From: Cohaesibacter celericrescens
GTDB lineage: Bacteria > Pseudomonadota > Alphaproteobacteria > Rhizobiales > Cohaesibacteraceae
DNA length: 64,000 nt
Direction: 5' to 3'
Assembly: GCF_002866925.1 (NCBI RefSeq)
Contig: NZ_PKUQ01000016.1
Coordinates: 1 to 64,000, forward strand
Each line of letters opens with the position of its first letter. The first letter of the stretch is position 1. A program made the position numbers and the translations under genes. This document shows positions 9,384-18,303 of this stretch, in pieces. The notes under the pieces are model-generated. The model did no database searches, was not told the DNA's origin, and saw nothing but the letters and a program-made list of their open reading frames with translations.

Positions 9384-9412
9384 GATTGTCTTCAATTTAT
9401 GGATAGCTTGTG

Positions 9413-11197
9413 ATGTCTCTTCGCCTTGACGGATTTTCCGATAACCCAATGCGATCCCGTGCCGATTTTCAAGATGCGGCCCGTGCTCTGAATAAGCCGT
9501 TGATACCCTTTCTGGATCGCGGTGGGGCGGCTCTCGATTTGGAAGAGGGGGCGGCGAAATTTGATATGCGGGCCAGCTCACTGGAAGGTGTTGTCCGGCC
9601 ATTGTGGGGTTTGGTGCCATTGGCTTTGGGCGGGGGAGCTTTTTCGCATTGGCCGTTGTTTCAACGCGCCATCTGTGAAGGCGTTGATCCTGAGCATCCC
9701 CGTTTTTGGGGGGCTATTGGCGATGTAGATCAACGGGCCGTGGAAATGGCTGCCATCGGCTTTTTGTTGGCGGCGTTGCCCAACGAAGGCTGGGACCAGT
9801 TGCCCGAAACCTCGCAAGAACATTTGGTAAACTGGCTTTCTGCTATGCAAAAAGTCCCGATGTCGCAAAACAACTGGCTGTTTTTTACGGTGCTTGTGCA
9901 GCAGGGGCTGAAGCGGATCGGGCGGGGTGATATCGTTGATCTAGCACTAGAGCACAAACATCTGCAACAGCTGGCCGATTGGTATCGCGGCGATGGCTGG
10001 TATGGCGATGGCGGCAGCAAAGCGGTTGACCATTATGGCGGCTTTGCAATGCATTTTTATGGGATGCTTTATGGCTGGCTGAAAGGTGATCAGCTAGATG
10101 AATTCTCGGTACTGTTTCGCAAGCGGGCAAGTGAGTTTGCTGTTCCCTTTAGTCACTGGTTTGCTGATAATGGTGAAGCAATGATACAGGGGCGGTCGCT
10201 GACCTATCGGTTCGCAACAGCGGCTTATTGGGGCATGCTGGCTGTATCGGGCGAACGTCCATTGTCCATTGGTCAGATAAAGGGGGTGTGGGCGCGGCAA
10301 TTGCGTGTCTGGCGTGACCGTCCGATCTTTCGGTCTGATGGGATTCTGTCTCGCGGTTTTGCCTATCCCAGCTTGATGGTGTGTGAGGATTATAATTCTC
10401 CCACCTCTCCCTATTGGGCCATGAAAGCCTTTATGCCACTGGCGCTGGATGAGGCTTCTGACTTCTGGCAGGCGGATGAAGAGCCATTGGATGACCTTCG
10501 CTCTGTCTATGCTATGCCGCATGCGGATAGTTTGGTTCAGCGCGTTGAGGGCCATGCTATTTCCCATTTTGCAGCTCCAATTCACACATGGCTGCAAATG
10601 GATAAATACAACAAATTTGCCTACTCAACGGTCTGTGGATTTGATGTTGGCAGTTTGCAATATGCCAATATGGGCATATTTGGCGACAACTTGCTGGCAT
10701 TCAGTTTTGACGACGGCGCAAACTGGCAAATGCGTCAGAAAAATCTCGATGTTTGTGTGGCTGATGACAATTTGACTGTGCGTTGGTCGACGGGTGCCTT
10801 GGAGGTTGAAACCAAAATTGAGGTTGTTGGGGATGGCCTGTTCACACGCAGCCATGCCTTTGAACTTTCGGTTCCCACACAGGTGGTTGAGACCGGCTTT
10901 GCGGTCAATCAGTGGTATCGCGAGGCTGAGCGCCTTGACCCTGCCGATGCACATCAGGCGATCCTTTTGAATGGTGAAAACGCTCTGTCAGGGATCTTGC
11001 CGATGGATGATCTACCGCGTCAATCGATTGCCTGCGGACGGGTGAATAGCAATATGCTGTCGCCGCGGACGTTGGTGCCCGGCTTTAGCCTATCTCTGGC
11101 TGCTGGAAACCATCAAATCAAGCACGGGTTTTGGTTGTCACCGGACAAGAGAGAGGAAAAATGCGAGGCCTTTTTGGCTTTGCAGAAAGGGCATTGA
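9413..11197 (+). CDS. DUF2264 domain protein, probable glycoside-processing enzyme
   Basis: This 594-residue protein has no signal peptide. The N-terminal two thirds match the DUF2264 family: the start RLDGFSDNPMRSRADFQD, then SQNNWLFFTVLVQQGL, WYRGDGWYGDGG, VDHYGGFAMHFYG and SPYWAMKAFMPLAL. These aromatic- and Asp-rich segments resemble an alpha/alpha-barrel. I recall that CAZy treats relatives as a glucuronidase-type family (GH154), but cannot verify it here. Beside GH88 and a TRAP transporter it probably handles a uronic-acid glycoside in the cytoplasm. The ATG at 9413 is preceded by GGAT; the GTG directly before it is an alternative. Confidence 0.8.
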   Translation: MSLRLDGFSDNPMRSRADFQDAARALNKPLIPFLDRGGAALDLEEGAAKFDMRASSLEGVVRPLWGLVPLALGGGAFSHWPLFQRAICEGVDPEHPRFWGAIGDVDQRAVEMAAIGFLLAALPNEGWDQLPETSQEHLVNWLSAMQKVPMSQNNWLFFTVLVQQGLKRIGRGDIVDLALEHKHLQQLADWYRGDGWYGDGGSKAVDHYGGFAMHFYGMLYGWLKGDQLDEFSVLFRKRASEFAVPFSHWFADNGEAMIQGRSLTYRFATAAYWGMLAVSGERPLSIGQIKGVWARQLRVWRDRPIFRSDGILSRGFAYPSLMVCEDYNSPTSPYWAMKAFMPLALDEASDFWQADEEPLDDLRSVYAMPHADSLVQRVEGHAISHFAAPIHTWLQMDKYNKFAYSTVCGFDVGSLQYANMGIFGDNLLAFSFDDGANWQMRQKNLDVCVADDNLTVRWSTGALEVETKIEVVGDGLFTRSHAFELSVPTQVVETGFAVNQWYREAERLDPADAHQAILLNGENALSGILPMDDLPRQSIACGRVNSNMLSPRTLVPGFSLSLAAGNHQIKHGFWLSPDKREEKCEAFLALQKGH

Positions 11198-11246
11198 CCT
11201 GAATGGTTTGAAGAATCACGTTTACTGTTTGGCTGAAATCTTGTTT

Positions 11247-11281
11247 ACGGTTCAAATGCATAGCATTTGAACCGTTTTCTT
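11247..11281 (+). terminator. Strong terminator ending the TRAP/DUF2264 unit
   Basis: A perfect 13-bp stem, ACGGTTCAAATGC (11247-11259) and GCATTTGAACCGT (11263-11275), has a 3-base loop and is followed by TTTCTTT. It lies about 50 bases past the DUF2264 stop and separates the uronide locus from mgtE. Confidence 0.85.
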
Positions 11282-11480
11282 TGTGCCAATCTGTCAGAAA
11301 CCACTTGTGATGGACACGTAATTATCGCCTGCGATGGACTGGAATCTATCATCCTCGAGCCATTTTTCGAAATATACGTATAATTCTCCTCTGTTTGGAA
11401 AACGAGCTTGATGTTGTAGGTTGGTTTGCGGCACAACAGTTCGTGTGATCATCAACCCTTAGTAAATGTGAGGATAACAG

Positions 11481-12887
11481 GTGCAAGAAAACCATCTTGA
11501 CTATTCCGGCACGCTTAAAGGGGTTGAAGTGCGTGATGAGCGCGGGATGATTTCCCAAGAGTTGTTCAAGCTCATCGATGATGCGATTGAGCAGCGCGAT
11601 AGCGATCATTTGATCAGCCTCACGCAGGACCTTCACGAAGCAGACCTTGGTGATATCATCGAGGCGTTGAGCCCAAGGGATCGTATCGACTTTCTTGAGC
11701 TGCTTGCCGATGATTTCGACTTTACGGTCCTGACGGAGCTGGATGATTCTCTACGCCTGAAAATCGTCGAAGCTTTGCCAAATAAACGTGTTGCCGAAGG
11801 AATCAGTGAACTCGATTCTGATGATGCGATTGTCATTCTTGCGGACATGGAAGAGGAGGATCAGGAAGAAATTCTGGCCGCTCTGCCTGCCCTGGATCGG
11901 ATACAGCTGAAACGATCTCTGGACTATCCAGAGGATTCTGCTGGCCGTTTGATGCAAACGGAATTTATCGCTGTTGCTCCCTTCTGGTCGGTGGGGCAGA
12001 CCATCGACTATATGCGCGAAACTCAGGATCTGCCGGATGAGTTCAACCAGATTTTCGTGATTGATCCCGGGCACCGGTTGCTTGGTAGTGTCTCGCTTGA
12101 CACGTTGCTGCGGTCGCGGCGGCCCACCAAGATTTCTGAAATTCAGCATGAAGAACGCCTTTTTGTCGAGGCGGGTCAGGATCAAGAATATGTCTCCCGT
12201 TTGTTCGAACGTTACGATCTTCTGTCCGCTGCGGTTCTGGATGAGGGTGAACGTCTGGTTGGTGTGATCACCATTGATGACATCGTTGACGTTATCCATG
12301 AAGAAGCCGACGAAGATATCAAACGTCTCGGTGGTGTTGGCGACGAAGAAATCACTGATACGGTTCTTGAAACGATGCGGTCTCGCTTTATTTGGCTGTC
12401 GGTCAATCTTGTGACCGCCATTCTAGCGTCGTCGGTGATCGGGCTGTTTGATACGACCATTCAACAGATGGTGGCCCTTGCTGTCTTGATGCCCATTGTG
12501 GCTTCTATGGGGGGGAATGCTGCGACCCAGACCATGACCGTGGCTGTACGCGCGTTGGCGATGCAGGATTTGGATAGTTTCAACGTGTTGCGCGTTGTTT
12601 CGCGTGAAGTTTACGTCGCCGTTCTTAACGGCTTTGCTTTTGCCATTATTCTTGGCGTTGTGGCTTGGCTTTGGTTTTCCAATTATGAGTTAGGAATCGT
12701 TATTGGAGCGGCGTTGATCGTCAATCTGTTCTTCGCGGGGCTTGCGGGCATTTTGTTTCCAATTGGTTTGCAAAAAGTGGGTATTGACCCGGCGATTGCC
12801 TCTTCTGTTTTTATAACGACTGTCACCGATGTTGTTGGCTTCTTTGCATTTCTCGGCCTTGCGGGCTGGTGGTTTGGATTGTTGTAG
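11481..12887 (+). CDS. mgtE: Magnesium transporter MgtE
   Basis: This 468-residue inner-membrane magnesium channel/transporter consists of an N-terminal superhelical domain (about 15-135), two CBS domains (about 140-265) that sense cytosolic magnesium, a plug helix and a five-helix pore domain (about 290-468). The pore motif MPIVASMGGNAATQTM is intact. The GTG start is favoured by TGAGGA eight bases upstream. It is probably monocistronic: a strong terminator precedes it and 168 bases follow before the next gene. I see no recognisable magnesium riboswitch in the 200-base leader. Confidence 0.95.
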   Translation: MQENHLDYSGTLKGVEVRDERGMISQELFKLIDDAIEQRDSDHLISLTQDLHEADLGDIIEALSPRDRIDFLELLADDFDFTVLTELDDSLRLKIVEALPNKRVAEGISELDSDDAIVILADMEEEDQEEILAALPALDRIQLKRSLDYPEDSAGRLMQTEFIAVAPFWSVGQTIDYMRETQDLPDEFNQIFVIDPGHRLLGSVSLDTLLRSRRPTKISEIQHEERLFVEAGQDQEYVSRLFERYDLLSAAVLDEGERLVGVITIDDIVDVIHEEADEDIKRLGGVGDEEITDTVLETMRSRFIWLSVNLVTAILASSVIGLFDTTIQQMVALAVLMPIVASMGGNAATQTMTVAVRALAMQDLDSFNVLRVVSREVYVAVLNGFAFAIILGVVAWLWFSNYELGIVIGAALIVNLFFAGLAGILFPIGLQKVGIDPAIASSVFITTVTDVVGFFAFLGLAGWWFGLL

Positions 12888-13055
12888 GCCGCAGCGGGCA
12901 GCGCGGTCTCATCAAACCGAGAGATTTTATGTCTCCTCTAGACAGTTTGTGAATGAACAGGTTATTTCTGAAGGCTCAGAAATGCTGACGTCGGCCTGCG
13001 TCTTGATTTCATGTATCTTGAGGGCGCTTGAAACGTTGCAGGGAGGGAAAAACGC

Positions 13056-13487
13056 ATGCGGCCTAGCATTAAGGGCATCTTGGAAACGCCGGTCTATGTG
13101 GATGACCTTGCTCTCTCCCATGCGTTTTATCATGGACTTCTCGGTTTTGAGCGCATGATAGAAGGAGACCGTCTTCATGCCTACAATGTTGCGCCTGCAC
13201 AGACCTTGATTGTATTCTTGCGTGGCACCTGTGATGAGGATTTGTGGATCCGTGGCGAAAAAGTACCTGGTCATCGGTCTGATGGCCCCAGTCATTTTGC
13301 TTTTCGCATCGAGATCAAAGTGCTTGCAGACTGGATGGCTTATTTGAAAGCGGAAGGCGTGGACATTGAAAGTCATGTGCACTGGCCCTTAGGGGGCGAG
13401 AGCATTTATTTCCGCGATCCTTTTAACAATGTTGTTGAATTAGCGACTGGAGGCATTTGGCCCAATGACGCGGTTGTTAATTCATAG
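13056..13487 (+). CDS. VOC (glyoxalase/bleomycin resistance) superfamily protein
   Basis: This 143-residue single VOC-fold protein shows the paired beta-alpha-beta-beta-beta pattern. ILETPVYVDDLALSHAFYHGLLGFE opens the first module; HFAFRIEIKVLADWMAYLKA and SIYFRDPFNNVVELA form the second, ending in the acidic ligand of this fold (the E of VVELA). Such proteins bind a divalent metal and act as lyases, isomerases or dioxygenases; the substrate cannot be told. GGGAGGG precedes the ATG. It lies between mgtE and liuR with no obvious link to either. Confidence 0.85.
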   Translation: MRPSIKGILETPVYVDDLALSHAFYHGLLGFERMIEGDRLHAYNVAPAQTLIVFLRGTCDEDLWIRGEKVPGHRSDGPSHFAFRIEIKVLADWMAYLKAEGVDIESHVHWPLGGESIYFRDPFNNVVELATGGIWPNDAVVNS

Positions 13488-13555
13488 TGGTTTGGGTCTT
13501 TTGAATATTGGTCTAAGGTATTAAATTTTTGTATTTAATACATAAATCAGATTCT

Positions 13556-13585
13556 ATTGACTTTTACGTAATTTGCCCCAATACT
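13556..13585 (+). promoter_or_regulatory. liuR promoter with LiuR-type box
   Basis: TTGACT (13557-13562) and AATACT (13580-13585) are separated by 17 bases, a good sigma-70-type promoter. The -35 and spacer form ATTGACTTTTACGTAATTTG (13556-13575), which matches 18 of 20 bases of the box before the methylcrotonyl-CoA carboxylase alpha gene at 21901-21920. MerR proteins normally bind in the spacer, so autoregulation by the adjacent LiuR is likely. Confidence 0.6.
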
Positions 13586-13601
13586 GGAGCTCGGAGGCTC
13601 A

Positions 13602-13988
13602 ATGGCTGACTATTTGACTATCTCTGAACTGACCAACGAGTTTGGGTTGACCACTCGGACCTTGCGTTTTTATGAAGACGAAGGATTGATCAAACCTGTG
13701 CGGCGTGGGCGACAGCGCCTTTATCGCCCAAGTGACCGAACACGACTCAAGTTAATCTTGCGTGGTAAGCGGTTGGGGTTGTCTCTCGATGAAATCAGTG
13801 ATGTGATCGATATGTACCGGCAGCCTCCGGGAGAAGCAGGACAGTTGAACCTGTTGATTGAAAAGATTGAGGCACGCCGACAGGACATGCGCCAGAAGCT
13901 GGCAGATATTCAAGAGACCATTGAGGAACTTGATGCGGTTGAAGAAACCTGTCGGTCCCGTCTTTCTGTCTTGAGTAGTGATAGCTAA
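13602..13988 (+). CDS. liuR: MerR-family regulator LiuR of leucine catabolism
   Basis: This 128-residue DNA-binding protein has an N-terminal winged helix (about 5-72, LTISELTNEFGLTTRTLRFY, then EGLIKPVRRGRQRLY) and a C-terminal dimerisation coiled coil (about 85-120), with no metal-binding cysteine cluster. This short form is typical of LiuR, which controls leucine/isovalerate degradation. GGAGG lies six bases before the ATG. It is followed by a thioesterase and isovaleryl-CoA dehydrogenase. Assignment to LiuR rather than another MerR protein rests on this neighbourhood and the shared box before the carboxylase gene. Confidence 0.85.
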   Translation: MADYLTISELTNEFGLTTRTLRFYEDEGLIKPVRRGRQRLYRPSDRTRLKLILRGKRLGLSLDEISDVIDMYRQPPGEAGQLNLLIEKIEARRQDMRQKLADIQETIEELDAVEETCRSRLSVLSSDS

Positions 13989-14013
13989 ACGCGATTTTTT
14001 CGACGTTTGACCT

Positions 14014-14038
14014 CATCAATAAGCCGATTGATGCTTTT
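14014..14038 (+). terminator. Weak hairpin between liuR and thioesterase genes
   Basis: CATCAAT (14014-14020) and ATTGATG (14027-14033) form a perfect 7-bp stem followed by CTTTTGC. With a short T-run and few G-C pairs it is at most a partial terminator. Confidence 0.35.
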
Positions 14039-14051
14039 GCATTAATCGGGG

Positions 14052-14513
14052 ATGGGGGCTGGTCGTTTGTCTGAATTTAGGATCCGGGACGAAAACTATA
14101 GGGCGCGAGTCCAAGATTCCTATGCTCACCAAAGCTTTCTGCAGAGTATGGGAGCCACAATTAGCCATATCGCGCCGGGGCAGGTCGATATTGCATTGTC
14201 TGCACGTGAGGATCTATTGCAGCAGCACGGCTATTTCCATGCCGGCGTGACCTCCACCATCGCAGATTCGGCCGCAGGCTATGCGGCCTATTCCCTATTT
14301 GCTGCAGGCGATGGGGTTCTAACCAGCGAATTCAAAATCAATCTACTCAGTCCAGCGCAAGGCGAAACCCTTGTGGCGCGGGGGCGTGTGCTCAAGTCAG
14401 GCAAGCAACTCACCATTTGCGCCAGTGATGTTTATGGCCTGCAAAATGGCACTCAGACTCATGTGGCGACGGGCCTCTTCACTTTGATGCGGATGGAGGG
14501 GATGGAAGCATGA
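14052..14513 (+). CDS. PaaI-type hotdog thioesterase
   Basis: This 153-residue single hotdog-fold protein is expected to hydrolyse acyl-CoA thioesters in the cytoplasm. The central helix motif QQHGYFHAGVTSTIADSAAG (residues 56-75) contains the HG and D positions used by PaaI-family enzymes, followed by the strand TSEFKINLLSPAQGE. It sits between liuR and the isovaleryl-CoA dehydrogenase gene, so it may clear acyl-CoA intermediates of leucine breakdown; that role is inferred from position. The ATG follows a GGGG-rich stretch rather than a textbook site. Confidence 0.85.
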   Translation: MGAGRLSEFRIRDENYRARVQDSYAHQSFLQSMGATISHIAPGQVDIALSAREDLLQQHGYFHAGVTSTIADSAAGYAAYSLFAAGDGVLTSEFKINLLSPAQGETLVARGRVLKSGKQLTICASDVYGLQNGTQTHVATGLFTLMRMEGMEA

Positions 14514-14595
14514 GTATCGTTCATCAAGACAATCATAAAATGAAAAACAATCTGCACTCGCATTTGAGTGGGCAAGTAGATCTAGGGAGGAAATA

Positions 14596-15771
14596 ATGGG
14601 CCTGTCAAACCAAGCTCCGATGTTTAATTTTAATTTGGGTGAAACAGCAGATATGCTGCGCGACGCAGTGGCCAGCTTTGCTGCAGCTGAATTGGCCCCG
14701 ATCGCGGCCGATATTGATCGCAACGATGCGTTCCCACGTTCGCTGTGGACCAAGATGGGTGAGATGGGCCTGTTGGGGATCACCGTGCCGGAAGAGCATG
14801 GCGGAGCCGGTATGGGTTATCTAGAGCATGTGGTGGCGGTTGAAGAATTGTCCCGTGCGTCCGCATCCGTTGCCTTGTCCTATGGCGCACATTCTAATCT
14901 ATGCATCAATCAGATCAATCGTAATGGCAACGAGGAGCAAAAGGCGCGCTATTTGCCCAAGTTGATATCAGGCGAACATGTCGGGTCTCTGGCCATGTCT
15001 GAGCCCGGCGCTGGGTCGGATGTGGTATCTATGAAATTGAAGGCCGAAAAGAAGGGGGATCGTTATGTGCTCAATGGTTCTAAAATGTGGATCACCAACG
15101 CGCCAGATGCTGACGTGCTACTGGTCTATGCCAAGACAGATCCAAGCGCTGGTTCCAAAGGCATTTCAACCTTCCTGATCGAGAAGGATTTTAAGGGTTT
15201 TTCAGTCGCGCAAAAGCTGGATAAACTGGGGATGCGTGGCTCAAGCACTGGCGAATTGGTGTTTGAGGATTGCGAAGTGCCGGAAGAAAATCTGGTTGGC
15301 ACGTTGAACAAAGGTGTGCGTGTGTTGATGTCCGGACTGGACTATGAGCGCACTGTGCTTTCCGGCGGCCCGTTGGGCATCATGCAAGCTTGTATGGATG
15401 TGGTACTGCCCTACATTCACGAGCGTCAGCAATTTGGCAAACCGATTGGCACGTTCCAGTTGATGCAGGGTAAAATCGCCGACATGTATGTCAATATGAA
15501 CGCCTGTCGTGCTTATGTCTATCAGGTGGCACAAGCGTGCGATCGCGGAGAGACCACGCGTCAGGATGCTGCGGGTGCCATTTTGATTGCTTCGGAGAAA
15601 GCCACTCAAATGGCTCTGGATGCTATCCAGATATTGGGCGGCAATGGTTATATCAACGACTATGCAACCGGTCGCCTGTTGCGTGATGCCAAGCTCTATG
15701 AGATCGGTGCCGGTACGTCTGAGATCCGCCGCATGCTGATCGGGCGTGAATTGTTCAACGCCACAGCGTGA
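14596..15771 (+). CDS. liuA: Isovaleryl-CoA dehydrogenase
   Basis: This 391-residue FAD-dependent acyl-CoA dehydrogenase oxidises isovaleryl-CoA to 3-methylcrotonyl-CoA in leucine degradation, passing electrons to ETF. It has the N-terminal helical, central beta and C-terminal helical domains, with [10 protein letters not shown] (134-143), [10 protein letters not shown] and the C-terminal [18 protein letters not shown]. The catalytic base is placed in [12 protein letters not shown] (E251), as in isovaleryl-CoA dehydrogenases, and the usual MCAD-type glutamate is replaced in [11 protein letters not shown]; this combination separates it from other paralogues. AGGGAGG precedes the ATG. A terminator follows. 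Confidence 0.93.
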   Translation: MGLSNQAPMFNFNLGETADMLRDAVASFAAAELAPIAADIDRNDAFPRSLWTKMGEMGLLGITVPEEHGGAGMGYLEHVVAVEELSRASASVALSYGAHSNLCINQINRNGNEEQKARYLPKLISGEHVGSLAMSEPGAGSDVVSMKLKAEKKGDRYVLNGSKMWITNAPDADVLLVYAKTDPSAGSKGISTFLIEKDFKGFSVAQKLDKLGMRGSSTGELVFEDCEVPEENLVGTLNKGVRVLMSGLDYERTVLSGGPLGIMQACMDVVLPYIHERQQFGKPIGTFQLMQGKIADMYVNMNACRAYVYQVAQACDRGETTRQDAAGAILIASEKATQMALDAIQILGGNGYINDYATGRLLRDAKLYEIGAGTSEIRRMLIGRELFNATA

Positions 15772-15819
15772 GACCAACGACAGTGGAGAAAGCTCAGGGT
15801 AGTGTGTTTTTCGTCATGA

Positions 15820-15844
15820 GGGCCGGTTTTTCCGGCCCTTTTTT
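15820..15844 (+). terminator. Terminator after isovaleryl-CoA dehydrogenase gene
   Basis: GGGCCGG (15820-15826) and CCGGCCC (15832-15838) form a perfect 7-bp stem with a five-T loop, followed by TTTTTT. This is a textbook rho-independent terminator 48 bases after the stop. Confidence 0.92.
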
Positions 15845-15925
15845 GTGGGCTTCTTGGTGTGTCTTGGGCCTGGTCACGCTTTCGCCTTTATGGCGGAGCT
15901 GTTTTTGGCATAATGAGGTTCAACA

Positions 15926-16291
15926 ATGAAGGAATGTGGCATGCGTCTTTTGAATGGAAAATGGATTGGATTGGCTTTGCTGTCGGGTTTGGTTCTGGCA
16001 CCGGGTGTCGGTTTGGCTCAGGGGGCGCAAAGCCCGTATGACACGATCTATGTGGTCAAATCGGATGCCAAGATGCGGGTTGCCATTGAAACGAATTCTG
16101 CTGTTAAAGCAACCCTGAGCAAAGGCACCGAAGGTGTCGTTATGCGCTGGTGTCGCAATGAGTTCAATTTTCGAGATTGGGCCTATGGTTCGCTTTCAAA
16201 GCGTCGCTCTATGCTGAAAAACCGCGTTTGTGAAGTGCAAGCTGCTGGCAAAATCGGCTTTGTTGAAGCCAAATATCTTGATTTGATGTAA
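15926..16291 (+). CDS. Secreted SH3-like domain protein
   Basis: This small exported protein (121 residues from this ATG) has a signal peptide that probably ends at GLAQG (about residues 29-33). The mature part begins YDTIYVVKSDAKMRVAIETN and ends GKIGFVEAKYLDLM, the strand pattern of bacterial SH3 domains that often bind cell-wall components. Two cysteines (in RWCRNEF and NRVCEV) could form a disulfide. An alternative ATG at 15941 also has an AAGGA site and gives a shorter, equally good signal peptide. It is alone after a terminator. The role is unknown. Confidence 0.7.
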   Translation: MKECGMRLLNGKWIGLALLSGLVLAPGVGLAQGAQSPYDTIYVVKSDAKMRVAIETNSAVKATLSKGTEGVVMRWCRNEFNFRDWAYGSLSKRRSMLKNRVCEVQAAGKIGFVEAKYLDLM

Positions 16292-16330
16292 GAGGGTCGC
16301 TTGCGATCCGCTTGATGGATCTGATTGCTC

Positions 16331-17233
16331 CTATTTATTGGCGCGTGGTGGCATCCGTGCCACCAACAGGCCTGCTATGATCAGGCCCAATGCCAACCAA
16401 GTGGTCAATGGGACATGTTCTGAGAGCAAAATAGCGCCCATGATGACGCCAAATATGGGAATCAGATTCATGCCCAAGCCAAAGAAGCTTGCCCCTACCG
16501 CCCAAATAAGCCGATAACGCAGAATGGTGGCAAGGCCGGTGGGGAGTAAGCCCAAGAAGATGAGGCTGACCCAGCCATCGGCGGCAATGGCGGTGAAATC
16601 GGGGAGCCCTTGCGCAAGGCCAAGTGCGATGAGCTCCACAGATGACAAGCCTAATATGAGCGTCGCCAAGCGGGTGGGTGGCACGTCTTTGACTTGTCTG
16701 ATCATGGCGCCCGATAGGGCGTAACACAGTGAAGCGCCCAATATGGCTAGCTGTGCAAGAATTCCGTTGTTCATATGAGCGAGAGCTTCTCGCCCGACCA
16801 CCAGAGCAATCCCAGAAAACCCGAGTGCAATTCCCATCAGCTTGAACCGATTGATCTTGTCGTCTTCGGTAGTCACATGACTGAGAACAAGGGCAAGCAG
16901 GGGCCCCGTGCCCAACAATAGGGAGGCCATGCCTGCTGATACTGTCAATTCGGCCCAGGAGATGAGCAGAAAAGGCAGGGTTACGTTGAATAGGGAAATG
17001 GCTACCAGAAATGCCCAGTTTTTCGCCGACTTTGGCAGCATAAAGCCGCGATAGAACGCCCACGGTAACAGTACGGCAAAGCCAATGCAGACACGGATGG
17101 CGGCCAGCCAAACCGGCCCTGTTTGGGGCACTGCAACTTTGATTGCGACAAAAGAAGACGACCAGACAATGGTCAGAAACAACATCAGTGCCAAATCAAC
17201 CGCGGTTGGTTTGCGTATCGTGGGTGATCGCAT
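16331..17233 (-). CDS. EamA-type DMT superfamily transporter
   Basis: This 300-residue inner-membrane protein has ten predicted helices made of two EamA repeats (about 10-145 and 160-292). The first helix FLTIVWSSSFVAIKVAV and the second-half motifs ALSGAMIRQ and LGMNLIPIFGVIMGAILLSE are typical of RhaT/EamA drug-metabolite exporters. The substrate cannot be predicted. It starts at ATG 17233 and is oriented opposite to the SH3 gene, convergent with it. No operon partner is evident; the DUF599 gene upstream on the same strand is 119 bases away. Confidence 0.9.
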   Translation of the reverse strand: MRSPTIRKPTAVDLALMLFLTIVWSSSFVAIKVAVPQTGPVWLAAIRVCIGFAVLLPWAFYRGFMLPKSAKNWAFLVAISLFNVTLPFLLISWAELTVSAGMASLLLGTGPLLALVLSHVTTEDDKINRFKLMGIALGFSGIALVVGREALAHMNNGILAQLAILGASLCYALSGAMIRQVKDVPPTRLATLILGLSSVELIALGLAQGLPDFTAIAADGWVSLIFLGLLPTGLATILRYRLIWAVGASFFGLGMNLIPIFGVIMGAILLSEHVPLTTWLALGLIIAGLLVARMPPRANK

Positions 17234-17352
17234 TGTGTGAAACCTAGCAGGAGGGTATGAGCGTAAAAGATCACGCTCTTCCTTCTAACGTCATTTTCCC
17301 TATCAGGTCAAATCCTGATGGTTCGATTAAAATGGCTATCGGTTCGCTCTGT

Positions 17353-18042
17353 CTAGGGGAGTAGACGGGTGGCAAGCTTTTGTGAACGTGAGAAAAACTG
17401 ACGTCGCACAAGAACCATACCGACAAAGGTTGTGGCAGCTATCAGCAACATAGGGTGGATGAACCAGCCAAACAGGGCAAGAGAGAAGAAGAATGCGCGC
17501 AGGCCCAGATTGAAATGACGACCGGCTAGAGAATTGATTTCTGCTACCTGCTCTATCGCTATCTCCATGTCCTCTGGACTGGTGGATTTGTGGTAGGGAA
17601 GCGCTCCGATCAATATGGAGGTGTAGTTGAAAAGGCGGTATGCCCAACCGAACTTGAAAAATGCATAGACATAAATGCAGATCAAGCTAAGGGCTTTTGT
17701 TTCCCAAAGTGCTCTGGTGGTCTCGACCGGCAAAGACAAATCACGGGTAACCTGCAACGCAAGATCTGTTGAGTTGAGCAAAGCAAATCCGGCACCAATT
17801 GCCAACAGTGAGGTCGATGCGAAGAATGCTGTGCCATTTTGCAGACCTGTAATAATGGCCGTGTCAATCATACGCAAATCTCTGTTTGCCATATTCTTGA
17901 CCCAACGGCGGCGGTGTCCGTTCATCAAATGTGATAGGTTGCGGTGGCTTAAGGGGGAGTGGTCCACGACGAATGAAAATAGCGCCCAGAAGGCCGCATA
18001 CCATACAATGGCGATGATATCGAGGGTGGAGAACGGAATCAT
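17353..18042 (-). CDS. DUF599 family membrane protein
   Basis: This 229-residue protein of the DUF599 family has four probable membrane segments (about 8-26, 70-92, 116-136 and 181-210). The conserved SHRNLSHLMNGHRRRWVKNM after the first helix and RLFNYTSILIGALP are characteristic of the family, found widely in alphaproteobacteria with unknown function. GAGGAGAT lies a few bases before the ATG, so the start is secure. It is likely transcribed alone or with the DMT transporter downstream. Confidence 0.88.
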   Translation of the reverse strand: MIPFSTLDIIAIVWYAAFWALFSFVVDHSPLSHRNLSHLMNGHRRRWVKNMANRDLRMIDTAIITGLQNGTAFFASTSLLAIGAGFALLNSTDLALQVTRDLSLPVETTRALWETKALSLICIYVYAFFKFGWAYRLFNYTSILIGALPYHKSTSPEDMEIAIEQVAEINSLAGRHFNLGLRAFFFSLALFGWFIHPMLLIAATTFVGMVLVRRQFFSRSQKLATRLLP

Positions 18043-18303
18043 AAGTATCTCCTCATATTAAATTCCCTTGAAATGGGTGGCGGTGCGTTGCTGTTAACGA
18101 ATTGTCACGAAGTTGCCACAATACGCACATTTTTATAATTTGCTAGTCTATTGATTCTTATGGCGGAATTGAAGTCACTAGCTGACATGTCCCTATTGCA
18201 TGCCTTATTGGTTGCTTAAGTGTTTCCAAGGCGTTAATTAATGCCGCAAGTGCTACGGTCGTAAGGCGCGTGGTAATTTATTATCAGTGACAGTTGAGGT
18301 TAC

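Noticed and set aside
11290-11480. Magnesium riboswitch before mgtE
   Set aside because: I could not build the M-box or another known magnesium-sensing fold; the leader has only scattered short pairings.
17310-17345. tRNA-like GGTTCGATT sequence near 17320
   Set aside because: No acceptor, D or anticodon stems could be drawn around it; no tRNA was found anywhere in the window.
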